Assembly: GCA_963818685.1 (NCBI GenBank)
Contig: CAWFTJ010000009.1
Location: 124,001 to 188,000, forward strand
Direction: 5' to 3'
Source of the DNA: CAJCJE01 sp963818685
GTDB taxonomy: Bacteria > Actinomycetota > Actinomycetes > Mycobacteriales > Pseudonocardiaceae
Length of the DNA: 64,000 nt
Part shown: positions 59,161-64,000 of the stretch, piece after piece
Position numbering within the stretch: the stretch's first letter is position 1
Layout: each line of letters starts with the position of its first letter
Program-made: the position numbers and the translations under genes
The notes under the pieces: generated by a model
What the model saw: only the letters and a program-made list of their open reading frames with translations
Told to the model about the DNA's origin: nothing
Databases searched by the model: none

Positions 59161-59908
59161 CGTTTCGTGGCGTTGGTCAATGCCTCGATCAATCCCTCGA
59201 TGGTGTGAACTTCGGCTTCGGCGGTCACGGTCAGGCCGTGGTGGCGCACGGTGTCCGACGTAATGGGGCCGATCGTCGCGATGTTGATGCGATGGAGCCG
59301 TTCGGTTCCAATGAGCTGCACGAGGTTCTGAGACAGCGGACGAGCTGGCGAAGGTGACCCAATCAGGATACGGCTCGCGGAAGATGGCCGAGGCTTGTCC
59401 GGCGGCTTCGGGCGGAAGCACGTTGCGGTAGGCTTCGACCACATCCACGTGCGCGCCACGCTTCCGCAGCTCTCGTGGGACGAGGTCGCGGGTCACGGCT
59501 GCGCTCGGAATGAGAATTCGGGAGCCTGCTATAGCTCCTCACGGCCGAACGCCTCAATCAACGATTCGGCAACGTATTTTTCGGGGGTGAGGGCAACGGC
59601 GAAACCGTGTCGCTCGGCCACTTCGCGCGTCGCTGCACCGATTGTCGCGATACGAGCTCTGACGGGCGGGATAGAAGCGCGGCTGCAAATGCGGTGACGG
59701 CATTCGCAGCTGGTAAAAACGATCCAATCATAGGTATCGCAGGACGCGGCGGCGCGGCGCAGAGGCTCTGGATCCGACGGCGGCGCAATGGCGATCAGCG
59801 GCAGCAGAATGACTTCTGAGCGCCCAGCTCCCGCAGCGGAGCGGCGAGGGATTCACTCTGCTCCGCAGCGCGCGTGACAACGATACGGAGACCTTCGAGC
59901 GGCCGCAC
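59157..59908 (-). CDS. hemD: Uroporphyrinogen-III synthase, frame broken
   Basis: GTG at 59908 follows directly on the hemC stop. The N-terminus RIVVTRAAEQSESLAAPLRE is the usual HemD opening, and VEAYRNVLPPEA and ATIGPITSDTVRHHG belong to its two-domain core. The family has low sequence conservation, so the operon context supports it. Several breaks (near 59810, 59720, 59535, 59340). It cyclises hydroxymethylbilane with ring-D inversion. Confidence 0.8.
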
Positions 59909-60804
59909 TTACTTGTGCTCTGCGCGAGCAGGATGCCGCGCCTTGCGCCAACAGATCGTCGGCGACGACACGGCCTAGGCTTCGAATCCCGCAAGAGCCG
60001 ATTGCGCTCGCTGCGCAGTTGCTGCGCGCCATCCGGAGAGAGAACGACAGCCATGACGCGCAGAATTGTTCCATGTGTTCGGCGAATGCGCCGACCGGCA
60101 GTTGACATCCGCCGCCGAGCGCGGCGAGTACGGCGCGCTCACAGGTGACGGCTTTCCTGCTCGGCTGCGTGATTCAGTTGCGCGCAGATCGCGAAGGCGG
60201 AATCGTTCTCTCGCGTCTGTATCGCCAGAGCGCCCTGCCCCGGCGCGGGACAGATCTGCGCGGGATCGAAGATTTCGGCGATCTCACAATCAAGACCCAG
60301 GCGATGCACACCGGCGGCCGCCAGCACAATCGCGTCATATTGGCCTTCCTTCAGCTTGCGTATCCGCGTATCTACATTGCCGCGGATCGGCTGCAGATCA
60401 AGATCGGGCCGCAGCCATCGCAGCTGTGCAGAACGCCGTCCTGAGCTGGTCCCCACGCGAGCGCCGTGTGGAAGATCGCTCAGCTTGCGGCCGAGAATGG
60501 CATCGCGCGGATCGCCGCGTTCGGGAATCGCCGCAATCGCTAAGCCCAGGTGTGTTTTCCGTGGGCAGATCTTTCAAGCTGTGAACGGCCAGATCGATGG
60601 CGCCGGAGAGCAGCGCCTCCTCAATTTCTTTTGTGAACAGGCCTTTGCCGCCGGCCTGCACTAAAGAAGCGGTCTGCAGGTGGTCGCCGGTGGTCTTGAT
60701 GATCTCGATGCGGGTCGCGACTGCCGGCATTCTTCTAATTGCGCGGCAACGTGACGCGCCTGCCATATCGCAAGCTCGGAACCGCGAGAACCGATCGTCA
60801 ACAC
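59909..60804 (-). CDS. hemC: Hydroxymethylbilane synthase (porphobilinogen deaminase), frame broken
   Basis: LTIGSRGSELAIWQARHVA is the N-terminal motif; GGKGLFTKEIEEALLSG and DLAVHSLKDLPTE follow, with VGTSSGRRSAQL and CPAPGQGALAIQ. The dipyrromethane cofactor Cys is in LGGGCQLPVGAFAE after a break near 60140. Other breaks near 60740 and 60550. It joins four porphobilinogens. GTG at 60804 starts 4 bp after the hemA stop. Confidence 0.9.
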
Positions 60805-60808
60805 GACG

Positions 60809-62094
60809 TTAGGGATCGCGCAGCCGGAAGATGCGGCGAACGGCAGTTACCAGTTCGCCCTCGCGAGCTTCGTCGCCGGCTTTCTTGTCTGCTGCGTGCC
60901 GCCTCATCTCTGAAATGGGGCCGTGGGCAATTTTATTCACGATGCCCTGCGTGAGCGCTTCGAGCGCTTGCTCCTGCTCTCGGCGTCAAGACGCCCAGCC
61001 GGGCCGATAGCGATCGAGAACATCTTGGCGGATCATTTCGAGCTGCTCCTGCAGGCTCACGATAGTGGGAGCGACGTCGCGCTCGCGAAGGCGCGCTTCG
61101 AGCCGCGCAACTTCTTCGGCCACGATGTTCTCGGCCTGTCCGGCTACCTCGTGCCGCGCTTCGAGATTGCGGCACGGCGAGACGCTCCAGATCATCAATG
61201 TCATAGAGAAACGCGTGCTCAATTCTGTTGACCTCCGGGTCGATGTTGCGGGGAACGGCGATATCGATGAGAAACATCGGCAGATTCTTGCGCGCTTCGA
61301 TGGCTCGCCGCACCATGCCGGTCGTGAGCACGTATCCCGGCGCGGCCGAAGACGCGATAACGATGTCGACCCCAGAGAGGCGCTGCGCAAGCGAATCGTA
61401 AGGAACGATCGCGCCCTGAAACAATCGCGCCATTTGCCCAGCGCGTTCGGCGGTGCGGTTCGTAATGAGGATCTGACTGGCGCCGGCTCGCGATAAGTGG
61501 CGCGCCGTTCCTTCCGACATCTTGCCCGGCGCCGATGATGAGGACCGTCTTCCTGTCGAGAGAGCCAAAGATCTCACGCGCCAGCTCGACCGCGGCGTAG
61601 CTGACGGAAACGGCGCTCTGTCCGATCTCGGTCTCGGAGCGGACGCGCTTGGCGACGGCGAAGGCGCGGGTGAGGACCACATCGAGCACTCTGCCGATGG
61701 TCCCTTGGTCGCGCGCTTGGGCAAAGGCCTGCTTCAGCTGTCCGAGAATCTGGGGCTCGCCCACAATCATCGAATCGAGACTCGAGGCTACTCGAAAGAG
61801 ATGCCGGATCGCGTCCGTTTCCTGGAGCAGATAGAGATGCGGACGGACAGCATCGAGCGTCAGACCGTCACGGTCGCGGACGAGCGCGTCCATGAGCGTA
61901 CCGGCCGGCGTGTCATCCGCAAGGGCGGCCGTCACTTCGACTCGGTTGCAGGTGGAGAGAATGAGCGCTTCCTTGGCGCCGCGAGCCTGCATGCCCGACA
62001 ATGCAGCGGGAATATCTTCGGAACGAAAGGCGAGCCTCTCGCGCACCTCGACCGGAGCAGTGCGGTGATTGATGCCGGCCAGTGCTAGCTTCAT
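60809..62094 (-). CDS. hemA: Glutamyl-tRNA reductase, frame broken
   Basis: ALAGINHRTAPVEVRERLAF opens the protein, and the catalytic Cys49 is in LILSTCNRVEV. HLFRVASSLDSMIVGEPQIL and LVIDIAVPRNIDP-like FLIDIAVPRNIDPEVNRIE follow. Breaks near 61535, 61175 and 60965. The C-terminal dimerisation helix is read as LEALTQGIVNKIAH. It reduces Glu-tRNA to glutamate-1-semialdehyde, the first committed step of tetrapyrrole synthesis. The ATG overlaps the ccsA-like stop (ATGA). Confidence 0.92.
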
Positions 62095-62901
62095 CGCCAC
62101 CAAAAAGTCCTCAAGCCGACATGCGTCGCCCAGGTAATGATGGAGCAGCCGAGCACGCTGACCGCGAGCCAAGCGATGCGGCGTCCGCGCCAACCGGCGG
62201 AGGCGCGCAGGACAATCATGGCGAAATAAAAGGCCCAGGTAAATAGGAAGAAGGCGATCCGCGGGATTGAGAATCCAGGCCGTCCCGCTTTCGATGGAGG
62301 CCCAAACGACGCCAGTGGCAGCGCCGATGGTGATGAATACAAAACCGGCGTTCATGGATTGCGTGATGACGCGGTCCAGAATCGCGAGCGGAGGCAGACG
62401 GTTTGATGACGGCGTAACGTTCTTCCGTTTGAGCTGCCGTTCCTGAAGCAGGTAATACACGGATGCAACCGCCGAGAGGATCAAAGCCGCATATCCAACC
62501 AGAACGGTGGTGATGTGGACGATCAGCCAGACGTTGCGCACTTGAGGGCTGCTCCAAGAACCGACCGGGAACTCAGTGGCGCCGATCAGCGTCATGAAAA
62601 ACACGAGGGGGAAGAGGCAGACGCCGAAGATAGAGATCCGGTAGTAGCTATACGCCAACAGAAAGAGCACGGCGATCAGAAATGCGCAAAATGAGCTGGT
62701 CTCGTAGAAATTATTGAGTGGTAGATGGCCGGTTTCGGCCCGAAGCTCGACGATCGAGACCAGGTGGAACACTGTTCCAACAGCGAACGCTATGAGTGCC
62801 GGAGTGAAAAGGCCGGTACTCTTTCGGAACACGTAGATCAGCGCGTACAGCAAGCCGCACGAGTACAAGGCGGCGGCTGTCCGCAGCCAGAGAACGCTCA
62901 T
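62091..62901 (-). CDS. CcsA/HemX-like cytochrome c assembly membrane protein, frame broken
   Basis: About eight membrane helices. FYETSSFCAFLIAVLFLLAY and WLIVHITTVLVGYAALIL match CcsA/CcmC-HemX proteins, and a WASIESGTAWILNP stretch resembles the tryptophan-rich WWD-like signature of heme handling. Break near 62260, then AFFLFTWAFYFAMIVLRASAG and the end WATHVGLRTFWWR. The family moves or holds heme for cytochrome c assembly or regulates HemA levels; location at the head of the hemA operon supports HemX. Confidence 0.8.
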
Positions 62902-63080
62902 AGCGGGGACTCCTATTCAGTATACGGGGCGGGTGACGGCTCACCTGCAGATCAAGAGTTGTGAAAAGCTGCATTCTTCCGGCGGCGCGAGTGGTCTATT
63001 TCAGCGACAGAACGACGGACTTGGTGGTGGTAAGAGGCCGCCGAATCAGTGAATACGGGAAAGGAGTTTAAGCAAATTTC
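62902..63080. other. Intergenic, 180 bp between divergent ccsA and SDR genes
   Basis: No coding signal. An AGGAG-like sequence just before 63081 (AAAGGAGTTTAAGC) serves the SDR start. Confidence 0.4.
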
Positions 63081-63809
63081 ATGAGCGAGTTATTGGCCGG
63101 GAAGAGAGCGGTTGTGACGGGGGCGACGAAAGGCATCGGTCTGGAGATCGCGAGGATGCTGCTAACGGAGGGAGCCAACGTGGCGATTTGCGGGCGCGAT
63201 GCGAAGCAGCTTGGGCGGGCCCTGGAGGATTTGGGAAAAGTGGGGAACGGGCGCAAGGCAGCCGGGCGAACCGCCGATGTGGGGGATGCCGCGGAGGTCA
63301 GACGGTTGTTCGAGTTCGCGGATCAAGAGCTCGGCGGATTGGACATTTTGATCAATAACGCGGGCGTTGGAATCTTCCGGCCAACCGCCGAGCTGACTGT
63401 AGAGGAATGGGACCAGGTGATCCGCACAAACCTTTCCGGCACTTTCTATTGCAGCCACGAAGCACTGGGCCGCTTTCGACGCGCCGGAGGCGGCTGGATC
63501 ATCAATATTGGCAGCTTGGCGGGGAAAAATCCAATTCCCGGCGGGGCGGCTTACAATGCCTCGAAGTTCGGGCTGAACGGGTTCAGCGAGGCCATGATGC
63601 TCGATCACCGGCGGGACAACGTTCGCGTGAGTTACATCATGCCGGGCAGCGTCGATACCGGAATTTCCGGTGAGGAGGCGAGCCATCGATCGAATTGGAA
63701 GATTGCTCCCGAGGATATCGCGGAAATCGTTTTGGATATCTTGCGAAAACCGGCCAGGACCCTGGTGAGCCGGGTTGAAGTGAGACCTTCGAAGCCAGAA
63801 AAGTACTAA
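63081..63809 (+). CDS. SDR family oxidoreductase (FabG-like)
   Basis: The 242-residue frame is intact. NAD(P)-binding TGATKGIG is near residue 13, NNAGVG around residue 94, catalytic Ser in NIGSLAG and Tyr-x3-Lys in YNASK, then MPGSVDTG. The Arg in ICGRDAKQ after strand 2 suggests NADPH. Substrate is not clear; the closest group by motif is the 3-oxoacyl-ACP reductase-type SDR. AAAGGAG lies upstream of the start. Confidence 0.9.
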   Translation: MSELLAGKRAVVTGATKGIGLEIARMLLTEGANVAICGRDAKQLGRALEDLGKVGNGRKAAGRTADVGDAAEVRRLFEFADQELGGLDILINNAGVGIFRPTAELTVEEWDQVIRTNLSGTFYCSHEALGRFRRAGGGWIINIGSLAGKNPIPGGAAYNASKFGLNGFSEAMMLDHRRDNVRVSYIMPGSVDTGISGEEASHRSNWKIAPEDIAEIVLDILRKPARTLVSRVEVRPSKPEKY

Positions 63810-64000
63810 TCAGAAAAGCCCGATAGGAGAAAAGGTACCAGCCGCTATTCACGAAAGACCCGGCTCTGACGATGAAGGGAAGTAGAAGCAGCGCGGCGGG
63901 TTTTGGCAGTCCGGTTGCTTTACATCGGTTGAAAGCTAACGAGATTGGGGTCTGGGGGGTTGGGGCTGAAGGTCAGCACACGCCCTCTGCACGTGAATAG
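63810..64000. other. End of window, 190 bp
   Basis: Nothing identifiable. The last bases may belong to the 3' end of a gene on either strand. Confidence 0.3.

Overview
The window looks like chromosomal DNA of an Acidobacteriota bacterium, probably from the Bryobacterales/Solibacter side of the phylum. This is inferred from content: three secreted VWA proteins of the acidobacterial VWFA-related type, an Oar-like TonB-dependent receptor with a long glycine-rich linker, two PEP-CTERM-type proteins, an Asp-box repeat protein, LPS (Kdo) genes and many secreted metallopeptidases. No rRNA, tRNA, CRISPR array, transposase or prophage was recognised.

A dominant technical feature is that most genes longer than about 400 bp are broken by one or more single-base shifts, while protein similarity continues unbroken in another frame. 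Essential genes are affected (pyrG, hemA, hemC, kdsA, recJ). I read these as uncorrected assembly or sequencing indels, not decay, and give each such gene as one CDS over its reconstructed span.

Layout. 1-6.3 kb: 3' part of an Asp-box (sortilin-like) protein, a 2H phosphoesterase, a DUF6982-like protein, then xerD overlapping a CCA-adding/poly(A) polymerase gene. 6.4-12.5 kb (minus): a glucosaminidase-like protein, and a TonB-dependent receptor translationally coupled to a VWA protein. 12.6-21.9 kb (plus): a hypothetical protein, recJ, cytidine deaminase, an exported amidohydrolase, a PEP-CTERM-like protein with an in-frame stop, an M28 peptidase, accD, and an ABC-F ATPase. 21.9-30.4 kb (minus): an ECF sigma / anti-sigma / Spy-like trio, an uncharacterised exported protein with a good promoter, an M1 aminopeptidase, a prepilin, and the CMP-Kdo supply genes kdsA, pyrG and kdsB. 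30.8-38.1 kb: accessory and stress-type genes: a coiled-coil protein of unknown function, small proteins, DUF488, a cytochrome b/sulfite-oxidase-like membrane protein, a DUF883/holin/DUF3618-type operon and two DUF2382 (YsnF) proteins, with an imperfect direct repeat at both ends of its first half. 38.1-47 kb: phosphoketolase, MOSC protein, HtpX with a small exported Pro/Gln-rich partner, an MFS exporter, a lipase-maturation-factor-like protein, and a ClC channel with CBS domains. 47-52.9 kb: imuA-imuB mutagenesis genes, a drug exporter coupled to an aldo/keto reductase, and a PEP-CTERM protein. 53.2-57.7 kb: an M16 peptidase remnant, then a compact operon of VWA protein, acyl-AMP ligase fused to an acyl carrier domain, and a PlsC-type acyltransferase. 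57.8-62.9 kb: a third VWA protein convergent with a tightly packed ccsA-hemA-hemC-hemD tetrapyrrole operon. The window ends with an SDR oxidoreductase.

The most distinctive points are the fused ligase-carrier plus acyltransferase operon next to a secreted VWA protein, the TonB receptor whose plug region appears replaced by glycine-rich sequence and which is coupled to a VWA gene, the stress island with its flanking repeat, and the catalytically degenerate ImuB.
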